From Sphagnum compactum (taxonomy: Eukaryota; Bryophyta; Sphagnopsida; Sphagnales): a stretch of DNA of 64,000 bases. Position numbers and translations under genes: made by a program. The DNA lies in contig OZ234494.1 of NCBI GenBank assembly GCA_965153455.1, positions 8,432,001 through 8,496,000 of the forward strand, written 5' to 3'. This document shows positions 11,101 through 25,400 of the stretch, one piece after another (the first letter of the stretch is position 1; each line of letters starts with the position of its first letter). A model generated the notes under the pieces. That model was not told the DNA's origin. It searched no databases and saw only the letters and a list, made by a program, of their open reading frames with translations.

Positions 11101-14100
11101 ATCAGTGATCAAGGTCAAAAGCTCTTCCCCTGGCATATTCTCTTGAGGGTCAAGATCCACAGAAAGCTGAATACTCCTTAAATAGAGGTGCATAATTTCT
11201 ACAGCTTGTGCCACAACATCTGCATGAAACCCCCAAAACCTTGTTAACCCCAAAACCCTGCAGACCCCTTATCAGCCTTGCCTGCCATGGCACCTGCTTC
11301 TGTGTCAACAGGCACATCAATTCCCTGCTTGAAAAGATAAGGCAGACCAAAGATGAGCCCAGAGAAGCAAGTGAAAGAGAGGAAGAGTACCAGAATCTGT
11401 GACATGTGCCTGAACACCCAGCTGATATTCCACCTGAAATGCACTGACTCGATACCTCAAAGCTTTCACAGGGGAGATAGCAGGTGTGAGTTCCAGGCAT
11501 GCTTGATGCAATGCCTTCGCCAACCAAAGTTTTTGTGCTCCATGAATGTGTTTTAAAAACTCCTTCACATCTGATGCAAAACTCACCATAAACCCAAACC
11601 TGCCCTGACACAGGTACTCTACATTAGTGTGTGTCTTCAAGAACTTGTCTGATGGACCTCAGTTGCCCCAACTGAAGGCTGCAGATCAGTGCTGTCACCA
11701 ACAAGTGTTGAGTATTCAAATTCATGTCTGGCTCTGGTTCACAAGCATAGACCTTTACTCTAGAACTAGTAACAATAACTTGCATCAAACCCAGTATTTT
11801 CTTCAGAGGCTGGTATCCAGTGCCAATTAGCAATAGACTTGCAGAGAGGTGTTACCTTTCAAAATATCTCAAAATGGATTGAGCCAAATTGACTGAAGCT
11901 GAATCAGGGCTTTCTTGCTGGTCTTTTGCATTGTGTGCTTTCCAAAGCAAGCGCCTCTTCTCAACCTCCAAAACAGCTAAGAAAGGTCCTCGGCGCAGAT
12001 CAGGTGTATCCATAGCTTGCAGTTCAAGTATAAATGCATTCACTTGTTCAAATTTTACACCCATCTGCCAGTGCCACCAATACAAGCAGCATTATGACTC
12101 AGATACTCCGCAGTTGCAGGAGCACGCCACCGCACAGCTGGATAAACTTCATTTGTATTTATTTCTTTTTCCATTTAGTATGCAGCCCACAGGGTCCATT
12201 ACAAACACCAATATAAGGACCATCATGCAATGTTGATAAGGAACATGTTTTGATTCCATATGACGTCATGCACCAGATAGAAGGGAAACCTACCTCTTCC
12301 TCTGAAAATTGTGAAAAGGGATGGTCCTGCGAATTCTCTGCTACTACTGGTAAAGTCAACACAGCATCAATGTACATCTGGAAAGCTGCCCAGTCATCTG
12401 AGCTGCACACATACCACATCCCCATCCTCTCTTTACAGAGCGAACACACCAGCTGATGGATGACAATATAAAAGCCCACTACCAGTTTGTACAAGGCAAG
12501 ATGTATTGTGAAGAGAAGTAGAAGGCAACAATATAATGCTCATTCCCTTAACAGTATTCTTGTACACACAGAAGAATGAATTCTCTGTCATATTATCTCC
12601 AGGGGAGTTGTACCCTTAAGGGTGGCCTTAAGACTTGTGACAGAAGCATTCATGGCAACAGTTTAAAACTCTCACAGAATTGCAACATGGCTTGATAACA
12701 GAGAACTTGGAGCACAGTATCAAGCACTGTCACATGGCCAAATTTCACAAGCATGATAGTAAGACACCCAAGGGAAGGAACACAGGCCTCAATCTCAGTA
12801 TTTCTTGGAAAACTTCAACTGCATGCTCATACTGATGTGAATGCATCAGCAGCTCTCCCTGTCAACATGCCATATCCCACACACACCCACACCCCGCCCC
12901 CACCAAACCAACAAACCCACCTCCAGACTTATCATCTCCATTCACAAATGCAACACAGATATGTTGTGTACCACAGATGCATCAAAACCTGCAGTCCACA
13001 ATTTCCATGACCAAACTATGTTTACATAAAACTTTGCCTATCCTTCTTTCAAGCAAATCCCATTAACTTCTTCAAAAAGACCAAGCCCTGTCCAGTTCTC
13101 ACTGCACATTAAATTAATCAAGTGGTGAAAGACTGGGATACCTGCAACCGCAGACGGTCTGTAGTAATAGTGAAGAGATTGCCCAGTGGGCCCTGCAGCA
13201 CTGCTAGTGCTGTATCATGCTTTTGTTGTTGCTGTAGCACCTTCAGGTACACAAGTAGCCCTGAAATCCACCACCCAATAGCAGTAAAAGCAAGAATTCA
13301 ATGAATATACTGCACTATTTGTAACCTTGCACCCGATTCATGCGCATTCCATCTCAAGGTCCCTAATTGAAAGGTCTCAGGTGTACATCAACAACAAACA
13401 AGTGGAACACACAATGCGTACCTTCAAGCTCCTGCAAACTATGAGACTCCACATGCTTCTTCAGTAAAGCTTCTGCAAGTGGCAATAATTTGGCATTGCC
13501 ATCACTAACCTGCACACAAAATGTTCTCAGAAATTGATACAATGACAATGTCCAATTCTCCAACTGGTTTAATTACCATGCTTAACTACTACCTGGTACA
13601 CCAAGGCACTACTTGCATAGGGTTTCCAGGGTCTAACAAATAGTGCAACCTTTCAAAGGATTTGGGCAGCTTGAGAAAGCCAGATGCTCTAATGCTGCAC
13701 TACATTATGGAGCCCTACACCATTCACTTCATATCTTCAAGCTCTTGTACACTGTGTGTGGACAATTTGAGATAAGAAAACAGTAGGGGTGGTCCTTTCC
13801 ACCTTGACTCCTACTTAAGTGCTCAATTGCATGAACTGATTATGACCAGAGAAGGAAAGGGAGAGAAATTAAACCTGCAGCATGATGCTGCAGATGGCCC
13901 ACAGAAGAAATCTCTCCTCACCCAGCAACTTGTACAACTTCATGGCAGTCTGTCAAGGGCAAAGACACAAAATTATGTGTTGATATCTAAAAACATTCAT
14001 GTTGCAAGGACAGTCACAGGCATCAGTTTGATCCTTCTCAGAAAGTATCCTCAACAAAGAAGTGCTAAGTATGACAAGCACAGTCCTGATAAAGGCACTC

Positions 14101-15691
14101 GGGAGTCAGACCTGCTGTTGCTTGATATAAACATATTGGCGCACATAGCAATTGAATAGAGCTGTCAAGAGCTCCACATTGTTGGGGTTCTTCAAACATG
14201 CATGTTCATAACAGCCTGTTGCTTCCTCCACTGCCCATGACCAACATCATACATACGACCAAGCATCTACTGTTTGTACTTAATCTAAAAAGATATCGAG
14301 ACATCTCTCTGTTACTTCTTTGTTTGAAGCCTGCCTTCACACTGTCCTTTGGTAAAATGCCACCCAAAACATTCAAAGCCCGCATTTGCAACACAAGAAA
14401 CATGCTTCAAACTTCTGTTTTGAAACATGTGAGTAGAGTGTAAATTTGAGGATATTGGGACATACACTTGTGTAGGCGTTGGAACACCAGCTGAAGAGTG
14501 GTCAGTGTAAATTCATCCACAGGACCTGATGCTTTGGCTTGCTCACAAAGATCAGCAGCTTCCTCATCTTTGCCCAGCCTCTCCAAAACCAGCGCCTTCA
14601 GTGCCTGCAATGTCATATCGGTTAGCTCATCAAAATTAGATCACTTAGATTGCACACATGCATCTCATGGTCCATCATGCACAGTAGTACAAGGGAAAAG
14701 GGAAACAACAAATTGTCTAGCTGACAGACAATCATCATCATGCCAGTAAAATACTTCACAAAGACATCCAGAGACCCCAAACCCTTCTTTCTCCTGTTGT
14801 GTTCAAGTTTCTCTATTGGGCAGCATCCTTTAACAGCAGTATTGAAAGTGCAAACAAAAAGCTATCTGTTCGCCACTGCCATCAAACCCTAAAGTCTGCC
14901 CAAAGTCATTACCACTTGTGTGCTCATCTCAAAGTAACTTAGTAGATCATGTATCTAAGTAGTGAAGACAAAGAGTTGCATAACCTAACCCAACCAAAAA
15001 GGTCACACTAGAGAGGGACTCTCCTTGAAGCCTCCCTGACGATGTAACTAGCTCTCCCTGAAGCTGGCTTTGGGTTGTCTCTTATATCTCAAAGATGGGC
15101 CATGTTTACCCAATCCCTTCTGAGGAAAGAAAAAACTCTAAAATGTTCATGGATTATTTCCTTCTTCCCAAGACAGACAGACAGACACCTACATTAAGGA
15201 CATGATGGTTGAACCAGTATTGATTTCAATGCCATTTGAACTCAATGCATCCCCAATGCAAATTGCATGGCTTCCAACAATGGCAGGTCTAGAGTATGAA
15301 AAGAAAGCTAGGGCTATGGTGGTTACTATTTGTTTCAAGTTTCGAGTTCACGTTGTGGGAGAGAGAGTTCAGAGCAAAACATGTGTTATCCATTGATGTG
15401 TTATGGACCCAGCTGATGTACAACTGACCTGGAGCTGGAATGTCTCATATGTCACAATGACATTCCAAAACTTCAATGTCTAGGGTTTGGCGGGGAGCTT
15501 CCATACTGACTGAAAATGAACCAGAGAACGGACCAAAACAGCAGCAAGACTCTTACAAGGAGATAAGCAGAATCCGGATGCTTAGCGATGAGGCCTGTAG
15601 CCAGCTTCAGCGCCGGCTTATATTGGCGATGATCGATGGCATCCCAAAGAGGCTTCAGTCTCCTTTCCGCTATTCCTGCCCTCCCCGCCAT
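8140..15691 (-). CDS. NAA25: NAA25, auxiliary subunit of NatB N-terminal acetyltransferase
   Basis: NAA25 (MDM20/TCU2) is the TPR-rich subunit that anchors the catalytic subunit NAA20 to ribosomes, so that nascent proteins starting Met-Asp/Glu/Asn/Gln are acetylated in the cytosol. I resolve 19 exons: 15691-15557, 14604-14466, 14230-14112, 13949-13875, 13509-13422, 13260-13142, 12858-12788, 12402-12294, 12064-11856, 11599-11391, 11219-11089, 10962-10886, 10708-10634, 10413-10221, 10020-9901, 9665-9527, 9428-9376, 9201-8971, 8820-8140. All phases fit, giving 2973 nt (990 aa; Arabidopsis about 1060). Family blocks in order: ERRLKPLWDAIDHRQYKPAL, ALKALVLERLGKDEEA, ATGCYEHACLKNPNNVELL, LYKLLGEERFLLWAICS, LDPQENMPGEELLTLI, ADLIILAYRHNTYSKV, FNEDLQTRPWWSPAPDE. 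The ATG sits in GGAGATGGCG. Introns are GT-AG, except a GC donor after exon 7. Identification is firm; a few exon edges could shift. Confidence 0.93.
12788..12858 (-). other. NAA25: NAA25 exon 7, 71-bp exon with GC donor
   Basis: This short exon encodes GELLMHSHQYEHAVEVFQEI and four more residues. It aligns with the family segment containing a paired TPR helix just before the DDW motif of exon 8. It is needed for phase: exon 6 ends in phase 0, this exon starts in phase 0 after TTGACAG and must end in phase 2, which places the donor at AG|GCCTGT. No GT donor gives an open frame into exon 8. Confidence 0.75.
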
Positions 15692-15760
15692 CTCCCCCTT
15701 CCCTTTGCCCTGCCTCTCTTCCTCCCTCCTTTCTTCCTTCCTTCCTTCCCCCGAAACTCA
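15692..15760 (-). promoter_or_regulatory. Polypurine 5' leader of NAA25
   Basis: On the transcribed strand the DNA just upstream of the NAA25 ATG is almost all purine, with GGAA repeats. GA-rich leaders are common in plant housekeeping genes. Whether this belongs to the 5' UTR or the core promoter cannot be told without the transcription start. Confidence 0.5.
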
Positions 15761-15770
15761 GAAAAACTCC

Positions 15771-15779
15771 AAACCCTAA
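15771..15779 (+). promoter_or_regulatory. Telo-box upstream of NAA25
   Basis: AAACCCTAA lies 80 bp upstream of the start codon. This motif is recurrent in promoters of plant translation and ribosome genes. Its activity here is inferred. Confidence 0.45.
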
Positions 15780-15839
15780 ACCAAAAATTTCTTTAAGAAA
15801 TCTGCGAAGACGCAACTGGTCTCAAGCTTTTCTCTGCAC

Positions 15840-18800
15840 AGCCAACTCCAAAGCCTTCATTACTGTTGCCAACTGCACAAAATTACTGCAAAGCAATGAA
15901 GCCAGCCATCGCTCAAAGCTCTCACAGACTGCACTGATCTCCACACCAACACAAGAACACTCAGCAGATAAAGACCAGAGAAGGAAGAAAATCTTGATTT
16001 ATATATTTATTTATTTATTTACTTATTTTTAAATTATTTGTTTGTTCCCAGGGGTTTTATTTTTATTTCAAATTTGTGGTATCGAAAGTTTGGCAAATTT
16101 TTCCAACAAAATAGCAAAACTAATCGAATTTGCACAAGAAAAAAACCGTGTTTTACAAGAATTTCCCAATTCTTTTGTCCTAAAAAGACAATAAATATCC
16201 CCAAAAAACACTCTGATTTGCTCCTTTTTATTTTTATTTTAAAATTATGTCCATTTTAGGGTTTCCACTCCCTTGATAGCTGTTAGGTCTTACTCTCCCT
16301 TTTAAATTAACAATTATATTATTCTTTATTAGTTTCTCACCAACACCTAACAACAAATCTCTTTGTACAAATTCAGATTCATATGCTCCATTCATTCATG
16401 GAAAATGTTGGGCAAACTTTAACAATCATAAAGAGACATGAATACCAAATGTTTGATTTATTGTGTTCAAAAATGAGGTATAATAAAATATGCATACATA
16501 ATTTTAAATATTTTAAGCCAGATTTTCAATGGGTCATGAAACCCATGGAAACAAAAGGTGATAAAAAATTTGGTTGAAGGCCTAGGCTACTATAGAATGG
16601 GTTATAAGCCACAAACCAAATTGACAAAGACACAATGAAAATGAACATGGGGATCAACAACAATTTTGAACAAACAAATAATTTACAATGAAAAGAAGTG
16701 TTTAGGGTTTAGTGTAACTTAAAACCCTAGTTTGCTGATTAAGGTACCAAGTGGTTTTTCACCTTATATGCAGTAAGTGATCAATGTGCAGCATAGGTTT
16801 TTTTTTAACAAAAATTTGTCGCCTTTTTTGTATCAAAAAATCAGGAAAGCTTTAGAAGTTTGTGTTTTTGAAGTGCAAATTAAATTGATTTTTCTACTTT
16901 TGTAAAATAAAAGCCATATTTTTCAACTTCAAAAAAAAATTATTTAAAAATAAATAAAACTAACCCTAGTATGGAGGCTATCATCATTGTGTCTACCCAC
17001 TTTACTTGAACTAAATAATGCCATCACATGATCAAAAACAGTGAAAAGGGCAAGAAATGAACACATGAAAGGCATTTGAAAAAAAATATTAAATTTTTTT
17101 TTTGTGTTTTGGTGAAAGAAGGCACATATAGCCAAGAACATAGAGTATAAATGTGAACATGTTATATCGTAATCAAATCAATACCTTAGTGATGTGTTTT
17201 TCTTTCTTGCCATAAAGATATTTGAATGTTCATATTATTGAATTATTATATTTATTTTTCAATGTGTTAACATGGTGTGTTGACCAAGGATTTTGGAGGT
17301 TTTTTTGGGTTGATTTTGTGTTCATTTTATAAGCAAAAGTTGTTAATGGCTTTATAGATAGCTCAAGCTATCATCATTTTAAAGCAAGCAATTGTTACAA
17401 GGAAAATTCGTTTAGGCTAGGTGATTTTTCAAGTTTCTTCATCATCTCTTTTTCTAATTTGTTTCATGTGACAAGTGAAAAGGTTTAAGACATAAGTTGC
17501 TCTTTTGTCCACATTTGGCAAGTTCCCTTTGCGTTCCTTTATGACCACTATTTGTGGATTTGGTTGTTGTCTCTCGGTCGGAGGTTGGTCCTCTGTTGTT
17601 GTTCTTTCTTTTCCACTTCCAATTGGGTGTTTTTTTTTATGTAAAGTTTGGTAAGGGGGTTTCATCAAATGTGAAATTGAAACAAACAAACAAAAAAGTA
17701 AATTATTATAACAAATTCAATCATTGACAACACGATGTTAAATAGATTCAAATCATTTACCAAGTTTAGTGCATCCATGTTGCTCACAATTCTCTCATGT
17801 TATTTGGGTAGCCTCCTCATTAGCACAAACAATGGTAGTGTATATAAACCAACTTTTAAGAAAATCCTCGAGAATTATGACAAGGTTTTGCACAAAGTTG
17901 AATCAAAGACTATATGCTCAACATACGTAGGGATGATAATGTCATATCGGTATCAAGAATTGACATCAAGGCAATAACTTCAGTTGTTTGTAGTCATGCT
18001 TGCATTTTAAACCCTTGTGGGTTCAATTCATGACCTTGTCAGAATATGTGTTACAAACCTCAACCTTGACATAACTAGAGTGGAATAATTGCATCATCTC
18101 ATTAGAACTCCATAGAGCCCACCTTTGAAATTGTCTTTGGACAAAGATCTCACATGGTAATATCACAAAGATCTTTTGAAATGGTCTTCGGGTAAAAGAT
18201 CTCACAAAGTCATACCACAAACGCACAGACAGAGCCCACCATTGAAACGAGTTAGTACTTAGTACCCTCTAAAGCAAGCGGACTTTAATCAAGCCTACTT
18301 TTGAACTGTAGAGGGTGGTTTTTGTGGCACGAACGAAGAGAGCTTTCATGGAGCTGACCTTTCAAAGGAGGTAGTACCCTCTATGGCACCAAGCAAGAGG
18401 TCCTTTAATTCAGCCTAACTTTAAAGGAGATAGTTCCCTTCACAGCACCAAGAAAAGACATAACTAGTCACACTTTTTACCAAGTAGCTCACAGAACCTA
18501 CCTTTTCTAACCCACACTAGACATAATCCGAATCAGTAAATTTGGAAGAAAAAAAGTCTCCCAACATTCCTGACTGTGATGAAGTATTCACATCTTCTTG
18601 GTTTAATAATTAGCTTGAAAGCAATAAAGAATTTTGCCATTATGAGTTCTGCATAACTTCAAAACTTCAAAACTTCAAGTGCTTCGTGCATCTCCACCCT
18701 TTGTTTGACGTTGTTGGGTGGAGATGCCCTTTGAGCAACCCCACCTATCACATCAAGTGAGCAAGTTTTGGTTGAGGGCAGTAAATAACTTGTTGGTTTC

Positions 18801-19459
18801 GTTTTCAAAAATGGTTTGGTTAATAACATATTTGCACATGATGCAAAGGTTTGCAAAAGGCATTACATAGTTTAAATCTTGCTATGGAATGACCAGATTG
18901 GTCCCCGAGACAATCCACCCCGAGAGCAGTCTCCCACTGTTGTTGATTGGTCAGATTATCTAATTAGTCCACTTGCTTTGCTATTTAGAGTTCCAGTTTC
19001 AAGTTTATGGGTGAGACTCAGGAAATGTAAATAAATAATAATAGATGTGAGAAATCCTGATGCAGCCTCCATACCCAGTATGGTTGAGGATGCCTCTTTG
19101 AATCCTCATTAGGTAGACCAGATTATATTCGAATGGACCAACAATCACCAAACTTCAAGATTTCCGCCTGACCTCACCCTCAAACCTCCAGAGTCCGACT
19201 AGAGACACAATTGCATTTTTACATCTCTGCAGATAAACTCAGTGAGAATTGGAAGCACAAAATATCTCATTGCGGTTTTCATACTGCACTTACAAAGACA
19301 AGTAATCCCTCAATTTGGAAGGAAGCTGTATCCAACTGTCTGCAGGCCTTCCATGCTTCCCTAAACCCAATAGAGGTCACCTCAACAAACAAATCTAAGC
19401 TCACATTGCCTACACACCTACCATAGGCCCAATTTCAACCAAACCTCCTTTCACATCCT
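15840..19459. other. Spacer between NAA25 and PRP39
   Basis: No gene is visible. Long A/T homopolymers dominate 16000-17700. Degenerate direct repeats with AGCCCACCTTTGAAA- and GTAGTACCCTCTA-type blocks lie at about 18040-18450. The part from about 19000 to 19459 is less AT-rich and may hold the 3' UTR of PRP39. Confidence 0.5.
18040..18450. repeat. Degenerate short direct repeats
   Basis: Variants of the blocks AGCCCACCTTTGAAA, AAAGATCTCACA and GTAGTACCCTCTA recur several times with irregular spacing. No coding frame or transposon terminus is associated with them. Confidence 0.4.
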
Positions 19460-22400
19460 TCAATAGTAGCTGCCATAGTAGGCTGCTTGTGCCTGTGCTG
19501 CTTGTGCCTGTGGCTGTGGTGTTGCAGTAGAAGGTAGCGGTGGCCTGTAAGCTGCCTCTTGACCATACCCAGCAGCTGTCTGTGGATACGCCTGCATCAC
19601 ATCCTTCAATTACAGAAAAATCTTGGGTGAGATCTTAAGCATGATCAGGTGAACAAGTAGCAGACATCTTCTCGACATAATACCCCCAGTCTTTCAAGGT
19701 AGACATGCCATAAAATGGCCACTCTAAACCCAGAGTGTTCATACCGTGCAGAAAAATCCATGCATTCATGCTATGACCACCTCACCAGCCACCTGTGCTC
19801 CACCCGTTCACCTCCTGCTAGCGATCATGCCAGCCAGACACTATTAACAAAGTGACCTGTGCGATAACCAATGCTATACACTGAACATTTTCCTGACCCA
19901 GCTAACAGCATTACCAATAGCATGTGCAAAAGGAAATACCTGAGGTGGGTAGCCCTGCCCATAGCCACCATATGCTGCCTGCTGCTGAGGGGGTGGTGCC
20001 TGTTGTTGAGGAGGGCCATATGCTGCATAACCTCCATATCCACCATAGCCTCCCTGCAATCAAATATGCAACCCCCAATCAGAGTAAGTTGAACAGTTTT
20101 CAAGACCGCAAGGAAATAATTAACAAGACAAACAAAAGGTTACAAAGAGCACACAGAAAGAACTGAAACTTCCAAATACACTTTTCATCACATCACACCA
20201 GATGGATGACCACTGTGGAAATCCTGAAAACAAAAAAGAAAATTCCTGCACCTGATGAGGAGCATATCCCTGGTTCCATTGTTGTGGCTGAACTGGTGGA
20301 GCTGGCTGCTGTGGAGGGGGCTGCTGCCATGTCTGCGGTTGCTGCTGCTGGGCATAACCAGTTTGTTGACCATAAGAAGCAGCACCCCACTGTGCCTGGC
20401 CATTAGCATAAACAGGTGGGCCAGCCAAGGCAGGTCCAGCAGCCACTGCCACATATGGCTTGTGCACTTTTGCACGATCTGTGAGGGCGCTCTCAGGAGA
20501 TGGCCGCTTCTTGGACTCCACACTGGCCCTGCGCGAAGGGAAAAACTGCCTATGTCTTGCCTCTGCCTTCTTGATTGTTTGGACATCTCCAAAGAGATCA
20601 ACAAACTGCCAACTCCACTTTGCACATTAGCTATTCATTTGTGTTGTGTTCAAACAGCTGCACTAAGGAAACAACTCATACTCCAATCCAATTGAAGGAC
20701 ACTCCAAACAAATGCTCTTCTTGCCAGGATAGTTCCAAGAGCCAAGTGGAAAACCTTGACACTGGAATCAAGACACTTCAGATACACAGATGCTGACAAA
20801 GGCAGTCCTCATGACATCACTCTTGGCACAACATCATCTGAATCAACAATTTCAAACAAGCGACATCAGCAACATGTTTGCAAATTGGTCATACCTCAAG
20901 AAAGATTGTGGAAATCTCCTCTCGATCAGAAGCTGACAACCCAGGAGAGCCATCAGGCCTGGTAGCAGCAGTTGCCTGCTCAACCAGTGCATCCACAAAT
21001 TGAACCTGCTTCTCTCCAGGTTTGTGCAGAGTCTCGAAATAAATTGCTGCCTGCTCACATATCAGCACAACATTATGTCATGGAATGTTTTAAATTTGCA
21101 CCACCTTGCAATGGTCTCCACATCTGAGGATGGTCTAGAGGCAAATCAACACATATCAATTGGAAGCCGAGTGCTACCAATCCACACTTACAATAAAAGC
21201 ACAGAAGGTGCAAGGTCAATGTAGAGGAAGCCAGGAGAGCAGTAGAAATTACCTCCCAAAGGACCTTGGAAGTTGGAAGGTATTCCAATGCTGCAGTGTA
21301 AATCTCTCGGGCCCTCTCAGTGTTTCCCACAACCTGAACAAAAGAACAACACAACTTTAGAAAGCTCTCAACCATAATTTCAACCTGGAAAACTCCTAGG
21401 GGTTGATAAACTAACCCCTATAGCAACATGCAAACAGCAAATAAAAACCATCCAGGAGTAAACAAACTTAGTAAGGCTACTTGTGAATTGGTGATACCCA
21501 ACAACAGACTCAGTGCAGTTGTAAATTAGATCTAATCCTGCAAAAAAGGCTAACAAGAGAAACTGCTTGTGCACCTGATCAAGAAACCGAGCATACTGAA
21601 TGCTCAGTATGGGAAAGGCTCGTGACTCTTCCTTGGCCTTCTCCAGCTGAAGAGCTGCCTCATAAGCAGAGCATGCAGCTTCTATGTTTCCCTGCACCAA
21701 AACTTTCTTCATTCTGAGCTCCAGCAAGCTTCTTACCTCTACCATTAAGAACTCATTCCAGATCATTCTTCCATGCCTACAAATTTGGAAGGCTCGGCAC
21801 TGTAGTCTATACATTGACTCATATGTCACTGCTATCAAATTCCAATTTACTCAACACATGACTTGAATGAAGAAATTCAGTAGGCTAGTTAACTGGACAT
21901 GACCAACACCTGGCGATGTTCAAAGTTGGCATGCTTGACAGTAGCTCCAAGAAGACCCGGAGCCAACTCTGAACTCAGAACCTCATACGCAGATCTTGCA
22001 CCCTTCACATCACCTTCCTGCTCCCTGAACCGGGCTGCAAACAAGTGTACTTCAGGTCGACGCTGTTTTCATGCACAACACAAGCCAAAGACACTCAAGA
22101 TGTCAATGGAGCTCTGGAATGACAAGTGACCCTACTTGAAAATGAAAATAACATACATATAACTTGCAAATCTTTAGACTCCTAAGTCACAGTTTTTTTA
22201 TGCTGATAATTGGTGTGTAGAGTTGATACCTTCACAAAGACAGTTGTTGCACGAGTGAGGGCATTGTTTGCTAGATCCAGATTCCCTTCTACTTCCATCC
22301 GTTGTACATATCGGATCCAGTACTCCGGATAGTTGGCACATGCAATCAGGCACCTCTCATACAGTTTCACAGTCTGCAACATCCTCAAAGCACAAAACTC

Positions 22401-25400
22401 ACCCTTATCCTCAAGTTCTGTAGACATAATTTCCTAGTCCCAGCTAATGGTCTTTGATGGTATGTAAAGGCAAGAGAAACAAGTTAAAAACCACACATAT
22501 ATAGAGTAATTCAACTGAAGAATAACTCACCCTGTCAAGATCACCTTCCTTTTCAATAAAATCTAAATACCGGTGCCAATTTCCAAGCTGCATATCATCG
22601 AGTGGTTTCACATGGAAGTATGGCCTACGGATGGCTGTCTCAAAGTCACGAATTCTAGAGTCCCACTCCTTGGCCTTCCTGTAAAGAGCTTCTCGAATCC
22701 CCAAGTACTTCTCCAACTCCTCAGCCTCTGTCAGCCCTCCAACCTTCTCAGGCTTGGGTGGCTCATCAGTATCATCGACCAAGGTGGCATCCTCTGCAAC
22801 TGGGACTGCTTCTTCAGCTGCAGCTTTGGCCTCTTCTGGGCTCCTCAACTCTGATAGAGGCCGACTATTGGCAATCTGCTTGAAGCTGCAAAAACAATTT
22901 GCTAAATTACACAGTTTAGATAAAAGGACCTACAGTAGCAACACCAATTATGACTCCAACATCCTAGTTACATTCTTCACAACTTGGTCAGGGGTATCTC
23001 CCCTCATTTTGACAAGTTCATCAATAACCTGATGTGAAAAGCAAAAGTAGTATGGACCAGGCATTCAATTCTCTAGATCATAAATCTGCCACAAGCTGTG
23101 TCCCACAATATTAACATAACAAACAGCAAAATACCCTGTAAATATAGCTGCCTCTTCACATTAGGCATCTTTCATGGTTTCGCATGCAAACGAACCTGTG
23201 GTAATAGCGGTCAAGCTGATTGAGAGGGATCTGCAGGATGCGAGTGTAGATCTGTGAAAGCCGGCTCCACTCCTGCTGCGAGTATTCGAAATCAATGTAT
23301 TTGTCCCAAAGGAGATGAGAAAGATAATCAGTCCCCACGAATGTCAGTCCACGCTCAAATAACCTGCCAAGTAATTTTGCAACAAACCCTCAATGTGTCT
23401 GAACAGATGTATCCCTGCCCCCTAACTTGCTAAGACTCCAAATCTTTTAGATTAGACGCGATCAGAGCAGGGAAAGCGCAGCGTTGGATGCGAAGGAATT
23501 TCAGTGGAACTTGCTTTTCAGACTTCCAAACAGAAGCACAAATGCTGTGCATTTACCTTCCCGCCAGACCACACTATGTCCGCGACATGAAGAGGCGATC
23601 TCTCTGCCCTCAAACTGGACCCGTAATCTTCCACAGCAGCATTTGGACGCAAGTTTCAGTTGTGCACACGCATTGCATAGTATCCTCAACCAGTGTCAAG
23701 AAGCAAAGGCAGTAGAAATATGAAAGCACATAAAATGCACAGCTACTGCCTTATGTATGTGTTTGATGTTACAGCAAAAAGGGCAGAAGTGAACATGACT
23801 GAGAACCAAAAACAGACTGTTGCCTGCTAAAACCTAGGAAATGTGTGTATGGTTTTTTTTCACAAAAAGCGTACGGTTTCATTACGAGAAGTCATCCTAC
23901 TGATTGGAAACTGAGGGCTCCACCAATATCAGACCATCTCTTTGTAGAGACAGCACTAGAAAAGCTGCAGCAAGAGCAGACACAGGTCAGAAGACACACC
24001 ACATCAATCCATTTAGTGTTATATGTAATGCACATGACTACCGGAAGAAAGGATGACCCGTGGTTGCCTGTCGGAATGAAAAAAAAAGTGTCAAGCAGCC
24101 ATGGGAAAAAGAAAATTCAGGACATACCTCCGGGTTTTCTCAGGGTCGTCGAACTTCTCCATCGCATATGTGCAGAAATGCATCCAGATGTCCACCGAGT
24201 ATGTCACAGCCTTCACAGCACGCTCATACACCTCCACTATCTTCTCAGGGGTGCCCAGGCGCGCCTCATGATCAGCATACTTCTTCCAGTAGCCATAGCA
24301 TAGAGGAAACTCCGCGAGAAATGTATCATAAGCAGCTTGGATCTTCAATATGTTGTCCTGTACAAAACAAACATGAGTCAAAATTTGTTCCTTACAGTCA
24401 TTACCCTGGCCCATGAGAAACTTACAGGGAAACCTGCCTGTATCAGGCTATAAATGCAGATTGCAAGAGTGCAATCCCTATTTGCCTTGATCACAAACTT
24501 ACCCCAATTTTCAATATGGTGCACAGAGAGTCCAATAGAGATACAGGTAGTAAGAAAGGGCTTAACAGGGCAGGGAGAACTCACAAGCTTCTCAGTTTCC
24601 TGAATCAACGCAGTCCAAGCATTAAAATCAGCTGCATTTTCCTTCACTATAGCCCAGAGACGATCCTCCTCAGTAGTAGGAACTGCAAAAAGGATTCTGA
24701 CCATGTGAGAGACAATCATATCACCTCAGGGTCATACACAAAGTGGTGGCAGACGAATACAAGGACACTGCAGCCCGGCTGTCTCATTCCCAAAACAAGG
24801 CCAATATTCTGTCTCTCTTCTGAGCATTTGGAGTTCTAGACAATCCTAGGTTGGGCTTCCTCAGGAGATGCCAGACTAGGGACGCCATGTCCCCCACTAA
24901 AAAGAATACCGAGGCGACCGTGAGGAAAATCCCAAAGAGGAATGTTACACCCTATTTTTCGCTCTCAGATTATCTCAAAACTCCAACCACGAACCAGGTG
25001 TATAGTCTCAGACGCTAAAAGCCAACCGCAGCACACTACACAAGACACCTCATGAAACCACTTACACGTGCTTACACAGCTCGTGTAAGAAGGGTCTACA
25101 CAACTAGTCTTCGCAAAGGTCGCACACATGTCCACCGCATCGCTCAAAGCGAGCGAAGTAGAAAACCTTTGTCAATGTTATCCTACACGTCCCGCGTCAC
25201 ACTAAGTTCCTTCAAAAACAAACCGCAACAGTTTTGTATCCGCACGAACCAAACCCCATTTCCCTTCCCACAGAAAAAGAGGCACATAGTACATACCAGG
25301 AATTTCCTCCACGGCTACCTGCTCGTCAACAACCGCCACACTGCTATCACCGTTGCCGTTCTCATTCCCAACGTCCTCGTGTTCGGCGGCAGCAACAGCA

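Noticed and set aside
20188-20695. Long frames on both strands over the PRP39 C-terminal exon
   Set aside because: They are shadows of the low-complexity Gln/Pro exon; the in-frame PRP39 reading explains the region.
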